A stretch of 64,000 nucleotides of DNA from MKSF01 sp037190225 (GCA_037190225.1 JBBCJL010000001.1:186001-250000); one strand, 5' to 3'; shown: positions 26,139 through 35,716, counted from the first letter of the stretch. Notes: generated by a model from the sequence alone, not told the origin. Translations and numbers: made by a program.

Positions 26139-26174
26139 AAAAAGAGCAGCTTTTATTTAAAAGCTGCTCTTTTT
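26139..26174 (+). terminator. Intrinsic terminator
   Basis: Perfect 17-bp stem AAAAAGAGCAGCTTTTA with its complement, TT loop, followed by T residues; 25 nt after the small lipoprotein stop. Confidence 0.9.
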
Positions 26175-26312
26175 TATGACCGGTACGTTAACATTTATAG
26201 TAAAGTGCCTGCTGAGCCACGGATAGGCCAGTGCTCAGTGAAACGTACCTGTATAATAAATGATTTCCTGTAAGCCGGTAATCACTTTTTTATAGATGTC
26301 AATGCAGGTGGT

Positions 26313-28697
26313 TTAGCCTTCCATATCCTGGCTGCTGTCGAAGCTGCCTCTGTTATTCCGGGTTTCCTTGTTGGGCTGGTTAAAGCGGTAAGTGAAAGTG
26401 AGCCTGATGCTTCTGGGTCTCCACTGGAAATCGGATATGGCATATATGGTGGCGGTATTGGTCTCATTTTTCCAGCGCCTGCTGTTCAGCACGTCCCTCA
26501 CATTCACACCGATGGTGGCATTGTTTTTCCACAGGTCTTTGGAGAGGCCGAAGTCGCCATAGAAAATAGCCAGCGTTTTCCCCTGCGGGTGAACACTGGG
26601 CGCCTGGTAATTGGAGGACACCTGCATCCTGATCCGGTAGGGTAAGGTAATATTCACGGAGGTCCTGTTGGTCCAGCTGAAATTATCTGTCCTGAAAGCG
26701 TCACCTTTATAGGTGCCGGCCACCACCTGGTAAAAGAAATTGAAGCCGGATGTCAGGCGCAGCCAGTTATAGGGATTATACGAGCCGTTCAGCTCCAGGC
26801 CGGTGGCATCTCTGCCGGCTATATTCATCGGTATCCTGTAAATAATACCATCTGCCCCGGCTTCCGCCATCCTTTCTATCTTATCTGTCGTTCGCCTGTA
26901 ATACAGGGAGGATAGCAGGCTGCCCTGTTTGAAATATTGCATCCAGCCGCCCTCTATTACATCCGTAAATTCGGGGTTGATATCAGGGTTGCCGATACGC
27001 ATCTCCCGGTTGTCGCCGAATTTCATAAAAGGCATCAGGTCCCATTGGCCGGGACGCTGTATGCGCCTGCTGTAGCTCAGCTGGAAGGTGCCTGTTGCGC
27101 TGGCCTTATAGGAAAAAGCGGCGCTCGGGAAAAAATTGATGTACTGCTTATGACGGGGCGATGCCAAAGATGCCTGCTCGGTGGTAATATCCGAATATTC
27201 CGCCCGGATGCCCAGCTGCGCGCCCAGCTTGCCGAAGGTGTTGGAGCCCATAAGGTAAGCTGCATGTACCTTTTCATCGTAATTGAACTGGTCATTGAAC
27301 CGCCCCGGCGCTTCCCAGCGTTCGCTTTCCAGCCGGGAGAATCCAAAGTCATTGTCCATATTTCTCCACTGTGACCGTACGCCGGTTTCCAGCTTGCCTT
27401 CCGCTCCTATGGGTAAAATATAGTCGGACTGGAACAGGAAGAACTGCTCCGTTACGAACGCGTGCGATTTTTCCTGCCTGCTTTCAGCGTATGAAGTGGA
27501 GGTTTCCGTGTAACCGGAGCGTTCGATATCCCGGTCCCTGAACATTTTGACCTCGGTATTCCATTCGCCGCCTTTCCTTTTCAGCTTTCTTTTAAAGGTC
27601 AGGGTGGCTTCCAGCAGCTCCTCCTGCTCTGTATTGTCTTCCAGGCGTGTGTCCCTGCTTGTCAGGACATCGGCAGCGTCCAGGTTCTCATACACCCTGT
27701 CATAGAAATTATTGCCGGTCCCTGTCCGGAAGTTGACGGCTGCAGAGAGCGTATTCCTGTCATTGATATCATAATCCATGCCCAGCGTGCCGTCATGCCG
27801 CAGCTTATTTCTGTCGTGGTGATAAAGCTGCCGGTAGGTGAAGCTGGTATCGGCGCTGCGCAGGCGCTGGTACGTTGTGCTGTTGGCCGGGTTGTTGCTC
27901 TGGTTGATATTGTAGGACAGGAAATAATTGAACCTGTTTTTCCTGTAGTTAAGATTGATGCCGCCCCCGTACTCCGGGAAATAGCCGCCCCTGAGGTTCA
28001 CAGAGCCGTTAAAGCCGTCCTTGTTATTCTTTTTGAGAATGATATTGATGATGCCGGCGTCTCCCTGGGCGTCATATCGTGCCGAAGCGTTGGTAATGAT
28101 CTCCACGCGTTCTATCCTGTCTGTCTGCAGCTGTTTCAGCGCATCCGCGGTGGAGGCAAAGCCGGAGTATTTCCCGTCAATAAGTATCCTGACGCTTTGG
28201 TTGCCCCTCAGGCTGACATTCCCCTCGGCATCCACTGTTACGGACGGGATGTTTTCCAGCATTTCGGAAGCGTTCGTTCCCTGGTTGTTCAGGTCCGCAT
28301 CCACGTTATAGATCCTTTTGTCCAGCTTCAGCTCCAGCTGGTCCCGCTGGGATGAGAAACTGACGCCTTCCAGCTCGCCGAAGTCTTCCTTCAGCGTAAC
28401 ATCGCCCACCCTGAGATCCTGGGAAAGGCGGATCGGGAGCACCATTCTTTTATACCCGAGATATTCTACGGACAGTAAATAATTGCCGGGAACGGCATCC
28501 AGCGTAAACCCGCCCTTATCGTCCGCTATGCCCCCGGTCACGAGCGAAGAATCCGGTAGCCGCAGGATGCTTACATCCGCATAGGCCAGGGGCTCTTTCT
28601 TTGTATCCACAGCTCTTCCGGATATTGGGAATTGCTGTTGTGCCTGTAGCGAAAATACATGGAGGAGGGTACATAAGAGTAAGGGATAAAATTTCAT
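26313..28697 (-). CDS. TonB-dependent receptor-like outer-membrane protein
   Basis: A 794-aa outer-membrane barrel. Signal peptide LLCTLLHVFSLQAQQ; carboxypeptidase-like regulatory domain residues ~22-105 (ISGRAVDTKKEPLAYADVSI, NYLLSVEYLGYKRM); plug domain ~115-225 (SEMLENIPSVTVDAEGNVSL, RVEIITNASARYDAQGDAGI); then a long barrel of the OMP_b-brl_3 type (YSRRIQRPGQWDLMPFMKF, NPDINPEFTDVIEGGWMQYF). No SusD partner is adjacent, so this is not a typical polysaccharide-uptake pair. Substrate unknown. Confidence 0.92.
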   Translation of the reverse strand: MKFYPLLLCTLLHVFSLQAQQQFPISGRAVDTKKEPLAYADVSILRLPDSSLVTGGIADDKGGFTLDAVPGNYLLSVEYLGYKRMVLPIRLSQDLRVGDVTLKEDFGELEGVSFSSQRDQLELKLDKRIYNVDADLNNQGTNASEMLENIPSVTVDAEGNVSLRGNQSVRILIDGKYSGFASTADALKQLQTDRIERVEIITNASARYDAQGDAGIINIILKKNNKDGFNGSVNLRGGYFPEYGGGINLNYRKNRFNYFLSYNINQSNNPANSTTYQRLRSADTSFTYRQLYHHDRNKLRHDGTLGMDYDINDRNTLSAAVNFRTGTGNNFYDRVYENLDAADVLTSRDTRLEDNTEQEELLEATLTFKRKLKRKGGEWNTEVKMFRDRDIERSGYTETSTSYAESRQEKSHAFVTEQFFLFQSDYILPIGAEGKLETGVRSQWRNMDNDFGFSRLESERWEAPGRFNDQFNYDEKVHAAYLMGSNTFGKLGAQLGIRAEYSDITTEQASLASPRHKQYINFFPSAAFSYKASATGTFQLSYSRRIQRPGQWDLMPFMKFGDNREMRIGNPDINPEFTDVIEGGWMQYFKQGSLLSSLYYRRTTDKIERMAEAGADGIIYRIPMNIAGRDATGLELNGSYNPYNWLRLTSGFNFFYQVVAGTYKGDAFRTDNFSWTNRTSVNITLPYRIRMQVSSNYQAPSVHPQGKTLAIFYGDFGLSKDLWKNNATIGVNVRDVLNSRRWKNETNTATIYAISDFQWRPRSIRLTFTYRFNQPNKETRNNRGSFDSSQDMEG

Positions 28698-28814
28698 AAT
28701 GTCTTTTGATTATCAGTACCTGCTATTGTTCTGCAGAGGCTGATAAAACTATAGGAATTTATTAATATTTTATGGTTTCCTGCTGATTATTAACTAATGA
28801 TTGTATTGTATAGT

Positions 28815-28858
28815 CCAATTAAAAAGCTGCACCGGATCCGGTGCAGCTTTTTAATTGG
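28815..28858. terminator. 44-bp perfect palindromic terminator
   Basis: Every base from CCAATTAAAAAGCTGCACCG to its mirror is self-complementary around GGATCC. It lies just downstream of the minus-strand lipoprotein gene with a poly-T run inside the descending arm. Confidence 0.8.
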
Positions 28859-28871
28859 CATGTGAACGGCA

Positions 28872-29564
28872 TTATTTCTGGATATAATAATCCAGCAGCT
28901 CCACATGTGTCTGGCGGTTATAAGCGTTCAATATGCTGATGTTGAAATCGGTCTTCAGGATACCTATGCCTTTCCGGAACCACATTTCCACGGTACCGCA
29001 GTTGGTCCAGGGTATGATGCCTGATTTGGCTCTCAGGTTGCTGGAAGTGACAAAAACGGAATCATAGCTTTTCCCGTTCAGCGTCCTGGTTTCGTTGACG
29101 CCGGTAATGGTAGAAGTGATCTCGATGTCAAAGTTCATACCTGAATAGGTCATCTGGTGTGTGCTGGTCCATTTATCGCCTACCTTTCCGTTATCCTTAT
29201 ATACAATGGCTTTGACGTAATCGGACTGGCTGCCGTCCAGGTCTATCAGCGTAAGGTAAAAGTCTTCGTTTTTGGCAAAATATTCGTTGGTGACATACAT
29301 CGTGGAGCTGTCTATGCTATGGTACAGGTCATATTCAAAGCCGTCTATGGTCGCTTTATTGCCTGTAGGCCTTCTTGTGGTCTCTTTGGTCGTGTTGTTC
29401 TCCACATTTTTGAACAGCCACCACGAACCGGGATTGGTTGACATGTATTCCGTAACGGTCGTGTTCTTATCCGGGTCCAGTTTCTGATTGTCGCCGGTGC
29501 CTTTCTTAGTGCAGGAAGCAAATATCAGGGCGGTACCCAGCGCAAGCAAGCTTATTTTTTTCAT
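28872..29564 (-). CDS. Putative lipoprotein
   Basis: Unrecognised 230-aa protein. Lipoprotein signal SLLALGTALIFASCTKK (Cys18). The body has the conserved-looking opening NPGSWWLFKNVENNTTKE and beta-rich stretches (YDSVFVTSSNLRAKSG, VEMWFRKGIGILKTDFN). The WF.KGIG segment is common in Bacteroidota surface lipoproteins of unknown role. Single-gene unit ended by the palindromic terminator. Confidence 0.75.
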   Translation of the reverse strand: MKKISLLALGTALIFASCTKKGTGDNQKLDPDKNTTVTEYMSTNPGSWWLFKNVENNTTKETTRRPTGNKATIDGFEYDLYHSIDSSTMYVTNEYFAKNEDFYLTLIDLDGSQSDYVKAIVYKDNGKVGDKWTSTHQMTYSGMNFDIEITSTITGVNETRTLNGKSYDSVFVTSSNLRAKSGIIPWTNCGTVEMWFRKGIGILKTDFNISILNAYNRQTHVELLDYYIQK

Positions 29565-29753
29565 AATAATAATTAATTGGATGATGTACTATTAGTCTTT
29601 AAAATATTTGTAAGCTGATAATGGCCTGTAGCGGTTGCTGTCGGCAGCTACTACTTCCTCCGTTATATTACATTATTTTCTGCCGTTTCTCCGGTACGGA
29701 CCGGGTTGCCGGTATCATATAAACGGAAAATTAAGCAAAATACTTGGGTGATG

Positions 29754-30245
29754 TTATATATTTTGGATTTTATTTATGATTTTGGAAGTGGCGTAGCCGG
29801 GTTCCGTGGGAACCACCACCACCTCGCCGCCGTTCCCAAGCACCTGGTCGGCACCGGCGATGGTATCGAGCGTATAGTCGCCGCCTTTTACCAGCACATC
29901 CGGCCGCAATGCCCTGATAAGCTCCAGGGGCGTATCTTCTTCAAAAATGACCACGGCGTCCACGTACTGCAATGCTGCCAATAGCAGCGCCCTGTCCGCG
30001 GCGGTGTGCAGCGGCCGCTGCTCGCCTTTCAGCCGCCTGACGCTGCTATCGGAATTGAGTCCTATGATGAGCTTATTGGCGGTCTGCGCGGCTTCTGTCA
30101 GCACTTTGATATGCCCTTTATGCAGGATGTCAAAGCACCCGTTGGTAAAGGCGGTCTTATAGCCGAGGAGCTTCCACCTGTTGGCCAGCCTGACAGCTTC
30201 TTCACGGGAGATGATCTTATGGTGCAGAATTTCGGATTTGGTCAT
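29754..30245 (-). CDS. rfaE2: D-glycero-beta-D-manno-heptose 1-phosphate adenylyltransferase
   Basis: Activates heptose-1-phosphate with ATP to ADP-heptose for LPS core synthesis. The 163-aa stand-alone nucleotidyltransferase has TNGCFDILHKGHIKVL (HxGH motif), IIGLNSDSSVRRLKG and VLVKGGDYTLDTIAGADQV, ending TSKIINKI. It corresponds to the C-terminal domain of bifunctional HldE; the kinase half is not in the window. Its start lies 29 nt inside the upstream flippase-like gene. Confidence 0.93.
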   Translation of the reverse strand: MTKSEILHHKIISREEAVRLANRWKLLGYKTAFTNGCFDILHKGHIKVLTEAAQTANKLIIGLNSDSSVRRLKGEQRPLHTAADRALLLAALQYVDAVVIFEEDTPLELIRALRPDVLVKGGDYTLDTIAGADQVLGNGGEVVVVPTEPGYATSKIINKIQNI

Positions 30246-31245
30246 GTCGCTTATTTTTTGAATTGTAAACAGGCAGGGCTATCATAGCGAACAGCCCCAG
30301 GATAATTACAGTGATATTCTGGTTGGCCCAGTTGATCCAGCCGTAGCCCTGTCCTACGCCTGCGGACGTACCGTACAGGGTGAGCACAGGCGCAACGATG
30401 AGCGGGTAGGCTATGGCCCCGGGAGCCGGGATGATCATAGCAAAGGTACCGAAGGTAATGATGCTCAGGCCGGCCGACAACGGCAGGTGCGCCGTAGCGG
30501 GAATGGCTTTCAGCACAAGGACGGCCACGAGGATATAGCATCCCCACATGGCGATGCTGTAAAGCAGGAACAGGCCTTTCTGCGGTAATTTATATACGGA
30601 TTGCAGCCCTTTGCCCAGTCCCTGTATAAAGCCGCCGATCCTGCCATTCCTGAACTTCTTGAAAAGGAAGAACAGCAGCACGCATCCGCCAAAGATGACG
30701 GCGGTGAGCACGGTGATCTTGAACCAGTTGAAAGAGCCGTCGGGATAACGGAATGTAAGCAGCAGGGTATCCCATATGCCGGAAGCATAGGGCATCATCA
30801 CATCGGCTTCAATGACCAGGGTCAGCAGGGTCAGGATGCCGAAGCAGATGGTATCCCACAGCCGTTCCGCTATGACGGTGCCGATGATCTTATCCACAGA
30901 CCCGCCACTGTATCTTGCGGCCACCGTGCACTTGCTGACCTCGCCCAGCCTGGGAATGAAAATATTGGTAAGATAGCCTATCATGACCGCGCTGAAGGTA
31001 TTGAAAGCATTGGACGGTATCTGTAATGCCCGGAACTGCAGCTCCCACCTTCTGGCCCTGAGTATATGCGACACCAGGCCTGCTATAAATATCGGCAAGG
31101 CCCATGCCCACCGGAACGCATCAAACGCCTGGAACATAGCATCCTTGTCCTGCGATGTAAGCGTCTGGTACCGCCATACGATAAGCGCGACACCGGCCAG
31201 CGCAAAGATGAGGGTCTGAAGGATGGTCTTTTTATCTATTTTCAT
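30217..31245 (-). CDS. Lysylphosphatidylglycerol synthase-type (UPF0104) membrane protein
   Basis: A 342-aa polytopic inner-membrane protein of the flippase-like MprF transmembrane/AglD2 group. Features: IFIAGLVSHILRARRWELQF, NAFNTFSAVMIGYLTNIFIPRLGEVSKCTVAARYSG, and SIITFGTFAMIIPAPGAIAYP. Proposed role is lipid or glycolipid translocation; no MprF synthase domain is present. It overlaps rfaE2 by 29 nt, so a link to LPS assembly is plausible. Confidence 0.85.
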   Translation of the reverse strand: MKIDKKTILQTLIFALAGVALIVWRYQTLTSQDKDAMFQAFDAFRWAWALPIFIAGLVSHILRARRWELQFRALQIPSNAFNTFSAVMIGYLTNIFIPRLGEVSKCTVAARYSGGSVDKIIGTVIAERLWDTICFGILTLLTLVIEADVMMPYASGIWDTLLLTFRYPDGSFNWFKITVLTAVIFGGCVLLFFLFKKFRNGRIGGFIQGLGKGLQSVYKLPQKGLFLLYSIAMWGCYILVAVLVLKAIPATAHLPLSAGLSIITFGTFAMIIPAPGAIAYPLIVAPVLTLYGTSAGVGQGYGWINWANQNITVIILGLFAMIALPVYNSKNKRHDQIRNSAP

Positions 31246-31317
31246 AGCCTGAAAATTAAAAATAAAACCTTACAAGCGCTGTGTTGTAAGGTGATGATGT
31301 TGTCAGGGGAGTGCTGC

Positions 31318-31974
31318 TTAAAATACCATTTCTTTTACATCCGGGGAAATGGTAAGGCGCCCTGCCGTTTTGGCTTTGATTTCCTCAACGGTTACACCCG
31401 GAGCATATTCCACGCAAAGGAAGCCATTGTCCGTTATTTCAAAGACACCCAGGTCAGAAACTATTTTTTTGACGCACCTCAGTCCCGTGATGGGCAGGGT
31501 GCATTCCGGCAGCAGTTTGGAGTTACCGGCCTTATCCGTATGCTGCATGGCTACAATGATATTTTTGGCAGAAGCTACAAGGTCCATAGCGCCGCCCATA
31601 CCTTTCACCATTTTGCCCGGCACTTTCCAGTTGGCGATATCACCGTTATCCGCTACTTCCATAGCGCCCAGCACGGTCAGGTCCACCTTTCCGGCCCTGA
31701 TCATGCCAAAGCTGAGCGCGCTGTCAAAATAGCTTCCGCCCGTTCTCAGGGTTACCGTCTGCTTGCCTGCATTGATCAGGTCGGCATCCACTTCCGCCTC
31801 CGTCGGGAAAGGGCCGATGCCCAGCATCCCGTTCTCGCTTTGCAATTCTATTTCTATATGGTCCGGTACATAATTGGCCACAAGGGTGGGGATGCCGATA
31901 CCCAAATTCACATACATGCCGTCCTTTAATTCCATAGCGATACGCTGCGCTATCTGGTTTTTGTCTAATGCCAT
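31318..31974 (-). CDS. 3-oxoacid CoA-transferase subunit B
   Basis: Beta subunit of a family I CoA transferase (succinyl-CoA:3-ketoacid type); transfers CoA to acetoacetate or related acids. 218 aa with NLGIGIPTLVANYVPDHIEI, the catalytic-Glu motif QSENGMLGIGPFP, and VPGKMVKGMGGAMDLV. The alpha subunit is not adjacent, which is unusual. HMG-CoA lyase, which makes acetoacetate, is encoded 30 kb away. 72 nt separate it from the next gene. Confidence 0.93.
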   Translation of the reverse strand: MALDKNQIAQRIAMELKDGMYVNLGIGIPTLVANYVPDHIEIELQSENGMLGIGPFPTEAEVDADLINAGKQTVTLRTGGSYFDSALSFGMIRAGKVDLTVLGAMEVADNGDIANWKVPGKMVKGMGGAMDLVASAKNIIVAMQHTDKAGNSKLLPECTLPITGLRCVKKIVSDLGVFEITDNGFLCVEYAPGVTVEEIKAKTAGRLTISPDVKEMVF

Positions 31975-32023
31975 ATGATTGTGCTGAATTGTTGCTGTGT
32001 TTTGAATAGCTAAAATTACAGTA

Positions 32024-32692
32024 TTAGTTTAGTTTATCCAATTTTTCGCGTCTTCTTAATACGATGTTCTGGATGGCCGTGTACGTCAGCAGACAAAAGA
32101 TGGTGCCTACCATGCTGCCGGCAAGGATATCGCTGAAGAAGTGCTGCACCAGGTAAATGCGGGAATAGGCCGTCAGCAGCGCGGCGGCAAAGAGAAGGAC
32201 GGACAGCCAGGCCCGTTTACGAGGCAGGATCAGGCAGACCAGGGTCATCAGCGCAAAAACGCCTTCGGTATGGCCTGAAGGAAAGCTCAGGTGATATTGC
32301 TGCGGCTGGCTGTCCAGGAAGTGGAGCCATGTTTCGTGCTGGAAATAATGCAGGGGCCGGTGACGGGCATATATATTTTTCAGGATGACATTAACCAGGG
32401 CTGGCAGGGCGTTGCAGAAGATAAAGGTCAGGAAAAAATATTTCGTCTGTCTCACCCTCGGAAGGGAAGATAGTATAATGCCCGCAGCCGCTATCAGGAT
32501 GATCTCTCCCAGCCTGGTGACCCGTGGCATCAGCATGTCCTGGAAAGGCGTATGCCGTGTATTGATCCACTGGAAGATGGTATGGTTATCCGTTAGGGAC
32601 AGCAGTATGGCGCTGCCCAGCCAGAAGATCATACAAAGGGTGATGAATATCTTTATTCCTGTATTGGGAAAAGGAGTAGGAATAAACTGCAT
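32024..32692 (-). CDS. PAP2-family membrane phosphatase
   Basis: A 222-aa integral membrane phosphatase with the three PAP2 motifs: KNIYARHRP, PSGHTEG, and SRIYLVQHFFSDILAGS. Likely acts on lipid pyrophosphates or phosphatidic acid at the periplasmic face. Six helices are visible. Its ATG directly abuts the stop of the upstream gene (TAAATG), so translation is coupled. Confidence 0.9.
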   Translation of the reverse strand: MQFIPTPFPNTGIKIFITLCMIFWLGSAILLSLTDNHTIFQWINTRHTPFQDMLMPRVTRLGEIILIAAAGIILSSLPRVRQTKYFFLTFIFCNALPALVNVILKNIYARHRPLHYFQHETWLHFLDSQPQQYHLSFPSGHTEGVFALMTLVCLILPRKRAWLSVLLFAAALLTAYSRIYLVQHFFSDILAGSMVGTIFCLLTYTAIQNIVLRRREKLDKLN

Positions 32693-33658
32693 TTACTTTC
32701 CGATATTTCTTTTTATTTTAATGGTTGCTTTTTTGTCTGTATGGTTGTGGGCTACGATGTCATAGCCGGTCTCGCCGTCCCATATCCTGATATTGGCTGT
32801 ATTGGGAGGGTCGCCGCCTTCATTGAGCGCCTGTATATTGATAATGTTCAGCTCATTATTGCTGATATCTATCGTAATAGTATGCTTTTTATTACGGAGG
32901 GTATAATTGCTGAGTATGATCTGCCCGTTGCATTCGATAGAGATCCTGTCATTATCCTCGCTGTTGCCGTCCCAGATATCCATGACCACTTTGGAGGACT
33001 GCCATTCGTACGTTTTATCTTTCCCTTCCGTGATCTCCACGGGTTTGGGCGGGAGCCTGGCAGCCAATTCGGCCCGCCTGGCCCTATTGATGGAATCCTG
33101 GTTGACGTAGCTGGGCCGGACCTCTTTTTTAGGTGTTTCATTCACGACATGAGGCGGGAGGTCTACTGTCCTGGCAGGCTGTTCTGTATCGGAAGGCCCG
33201 TTGAAAAGCCGGAAGATCTCTGTTTTATTGATAAAGGTAAGTCCGCCTTCGGCACAGGCCAGCGCTCCTGCGCCGGCTGTCCGGGTGGTCAGCTTACCGG
33301 CCAGGGCTTCTTCCCGCTCACTGTATTTCAATTCCGAGTTGACCAGGCACATTACGGCTTTGCTGGTGAAGCCATGATTATAAATAATGCTTTTTTCCTG
33401 GATGCGAAGGGTCTTTTCGCTCCTGTTGATCTCCGCCGTAATATAGGCTTTTACATCTTTGTTCTTCTGCAGGTAGGTATAGGCATAGCCGCTCAGCAGG
33501 CTGGCTGTGGAGTCTTTCAGGTGCAGCTCGTATGTAAAGGACTCGCCTCCCTGGATGCCTATGAAGCCGGTGAGCTTATATACGGTTTCCTGGGCTGCGG
33601 CACGATGGTGGCAGAAGCCCAGGGCTGTCAGGAAAAAGAAGGGTAGTAAATATCTCAT
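32693..33658 (-). CDS. Exported beta-rich protein of unknown function
   Basis: Not recognised. 321 aa beginning with a signal peptide (MRYLLPFFFLTALGFCHHRA). The N-terminal half holds strands such as YKLTGFIGIQGGESFTYELH. The C-terminal ~115 residues look like a beta-sandwich with two related pieces: KVVMDIWDGNSEDNDRISIE and TANIRIWDGETGYDIVAHN. An in-frame extension to 33691 is not needed. It directly precedes and abuts the PAP2 gene and follows dnaB on the same strand. Confidence 0.7.
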   Translation of the reverse strand: MRYLLPFFFLTALGFCHHRAAAQETVYKLTGFIGIQGGESFTYELHLKDSTASLLSGYAYTYLQKNKDVKAYITAEINRSEKTLRIQEKSIIYNHGFTSKAVMCLVNSELKYSEREEALAGKLTTRTAGAGALACAEGGLTFINKTEIFRLFNGPSDTEQPARTVDLPPHVVNETPKKEVRPSYVNQDSINRARRAELAARLPPKPVEITEGKDKTYEWQSSKVVMDIWDGNSEDNDRISIECNGQIILSNYTLRNKKHTITIDISNNELNIINIQALNEGGDPPNTANIRIWDGETGYDIVAHNHTDKKATIKIKRNIGK

Positions 33659-33724
33659 TGTTGTTTCAGGATTCTGTATCAGGATAGGCAATGCTGCCGG
33701 TTGCGTGCACGATACGGGCAGGGC

Positions 33725-35383
33725 TTAGAACGGTATGCCATCGTCTTCATCAGGTCCCTTCCTGTTCAGTCCTTTGTTAGGATTGAAGCCGCCGAATTCA
33801 TCATCATCTTCAAAATTCATATTATTGGCCTTGGACTGCATGGTCTGGAAGCCGGAGCTTAATATCAGGCTGCTCTCACCGCCGCTTCCCTGGAAATTGC
33901 TGAACCCCGCCTGTGGATTGAAGCTGTTGCCGCCAATAAAATCGTGGTCGTTCTGGGGTATCTCAACGAATTTCTGGTATTCCAGCTTGGCCTGCAGGCG
34001 CACGCTGTCCAGCCTGCCGTTCCTGTGCTTGGCGATATTGATGTGGGTTTCGCCCGGTATGGGCTGTCCCATTTCATCGTTGGTAATGCCGTGATACTCG
34101 GGACGGTAGATAAAGATCACCATATCGGCATCCTGCTCGATGGCGCCGGACTCCCTTAAGTCTGAAAGCTGCGGTATCTTGCCTTTGTCCCCGGAGCGGG
34201 TCTCTACGGCACGGCTTAGCTGGGACAGGGCAATGATGGGCACCTGCAGCTCTTTGGCGAGCCCTTTCAATTCCCTGGATATCTTGGATATCTCCTGCTC
34301 CCTGTTGCCGCTCTTGTCGTGACCCTGCATCAACTGCAGGTAGTCGATGATAACAAGCTGCAGGTCGTGTTTGGCTTTCAGACGGCGGCACTTGGCACGC
34401 AGCTCGAATATATTCAGGCCGGCCTGGTCGTCCAGGAAAATGGGCGCTTTGGCCAGCTTATCCATACGCTGGTGCAGCTGCTTGAACTCATAATCTTCCA
34501 TTTTACCGCGGGTAATGCTTTCCAGCCTCACCTCTGTCACGGCGCTGAGCATCCTTTTTACGAGCTGGGTATTGCCCATCTCGAGGGAGAACACCGCCAC
34601 GCCTCTGGGCTTATCCGAATTCATAGCGGCGTTCATGGCCAGGTTCAGGGCGAATGCCGTCTTACCCACCGCAGGACGGGCGGCAAGGATGATAAGATCG
34701 GTGGGCTGCCAGCCTGCCGTAATGGCGTCCAGGGACGGGAAGCCGGAGGGTACGCCGGTGACATCGTCCTTGATCTCCCTTGCCTTTTCTATCTGGTCGA
34801 TGGTCTCCACCAGTATATCCTGCAGGCTGGAATAGTTCTTGCGCAGGTAATTGTTCCCGATATCGAAGAGGTCGGTTTCCGCCTTGTCCAGCATTTCGAA
34901 CACATCGGATTTATCCTCGTAGGCGGAATTGATGATCCTGGAGCAGATCTTGATGAGCTCCCGCTGGATGAACTTTTCCAGTACGATACGGGCGTGCGCT
35001 ATGACGTGCGCGGACGATACCACGCTGTGGGTCAGCTTGGTCAGGAAGTAAGGACCGCCTATAAGCTCGAGCTCGTCCGTTTTCCTGAGCTCTTCCGCTA
35101 CGGTAAGCAGATCTATGGAATAGCCTTTATTGCTGAGCCGTATAATGGCTCCGTAGATGCGCTGGTGAGCATCCACGTAAAAGCATTCGGGGGTATTGAG
35201 TATTTCCACTACATCCGGAAACTTGTCTTTCTCCAGCATAATGGCACCTAAAATCGCTTCTTCCAGCTCTTTCGCCTGCGGAGGTATCTTTCCCAGGGCG
35301 AGCACGCTCATATCATCCTTCGACTTTCTGTTCCTGCTGCTGCCTGCCAGGTTGGCCAGTTCTTTTTTTATATCTGTAGACAT
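33725..35383 (-). CDS. dnaB: Replicative DNA helicase DnaB
   Basis: Hexameric ATP-driven helicase opening the replication fork. 552 aa. N-terminal primase-binding domain (GKIPPQAKELEEAILGAIML), then the RecA-like core with Walker A AARPAVGKTAFALNLAM, VAVFSLEMGNTQLVKRM, Walker B LQLVIIDYLQLM, and ALSQLSRAVETR. The acidic glycine-rich tail (DDDEFGGFNPN) is typical of Bacteroidota. It reads away from the candidate origin at 35.4-35.7 kb. Confidence 0.97.
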   Translation of the reverse strand: MSTDIKKELANLAGSSRNRKSKDDMSVLALGKIPPQAKELEEAILGAIMLEKDKFPDVVEILNTPECFYVDAHQRIYGAIIRLSNKGYSIDLLTVAEELRKTDELELIGGPYFLTKLTHSVVSSAHVIAHARIVLEKFIQRELIKICSRIINSAYEDKSDVFEMLDKAETDLFDIGNNYLRKNYSSLQDILVETIDQIEKAREIKDDVTGVPSGFPSLDAITAGWQPTDLIILAARPAVGKTAFALNLAMNAAMNSDKPRGVAVFSLEMGNTQLVKRMLSAVTEVRLESITRGKMEDYEFKQLHQRMDKLAKAPIFLDDQAGLNIFELRAKCRRLKAKHDLQLVIIDYLQLMQGHDKSGNREQEISKISRELKGLAKELQVPIIALSQLSRAVETRSGDKGKIPQLSDLRESGAIEQDADMVIFIYRPEYHGITNDEMGQPIPGETHINIAKHRNGRLDSVRLQAKLEYQKFVEIPQNDHDFIGGNSFNPQAGFSNFQGSGGESSLILSSGFQTMQSKANNMNFEDDDEFGGFNPNKGLNRKGPDEDDGIPF

Positions 35384-35404
35384 CGTTCTTGCTAATTAAA
35401 TTAC

Positions 35405-35716
35405 TGTGGATGGTGTACTGTCTTGCTCCTACAATTTACGCTTTTTTCTGTTGGATATATATTGTTTTTATTGTAATTACCTGAATTTTACAATGAACAA
35501 AATATTAACTTTTTGTGACCGAAAATTGAAAGGATTGCTAAGGTAAGTCCTTTTTCCCCGACTTGCAGGGCTTTAAAAGGATTTAATTTTTCGCTTACAG
35601 TTCACGCTGTTTCTACAGCTAAAGTACGGTTATCCACAACCGTGAATGGTATTTTGATATTAAAAAATAATTTTTTAACATTAAAAATGAATTTGTTCAC
35701 AGGACAGTGTGGAAAA
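35405..35716. other. oriC: Candidate replication origin (DnaA boxes plus AT-rich unwinding region)
   Basis: A perfect DnaA box TTATCCACA (35630-35638), a relaxed-consensus box TTTTCCACA on the minus strand (35708-35716), and weaker 7-of-9 matches at 35693-35701 (TTGTTCACA) and 35405-35413 (minus, CCATCCACA). Between the two good boxes, 35650-35697 has only 4 G/C in 48 bases, like a DNA-unwinding element. It lies in a 406-bp gene-free gap between leftward dnaB and rightward scpA-side genes. It could instead be a DnaA-controlled promoter region. Confidence 0.45.
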
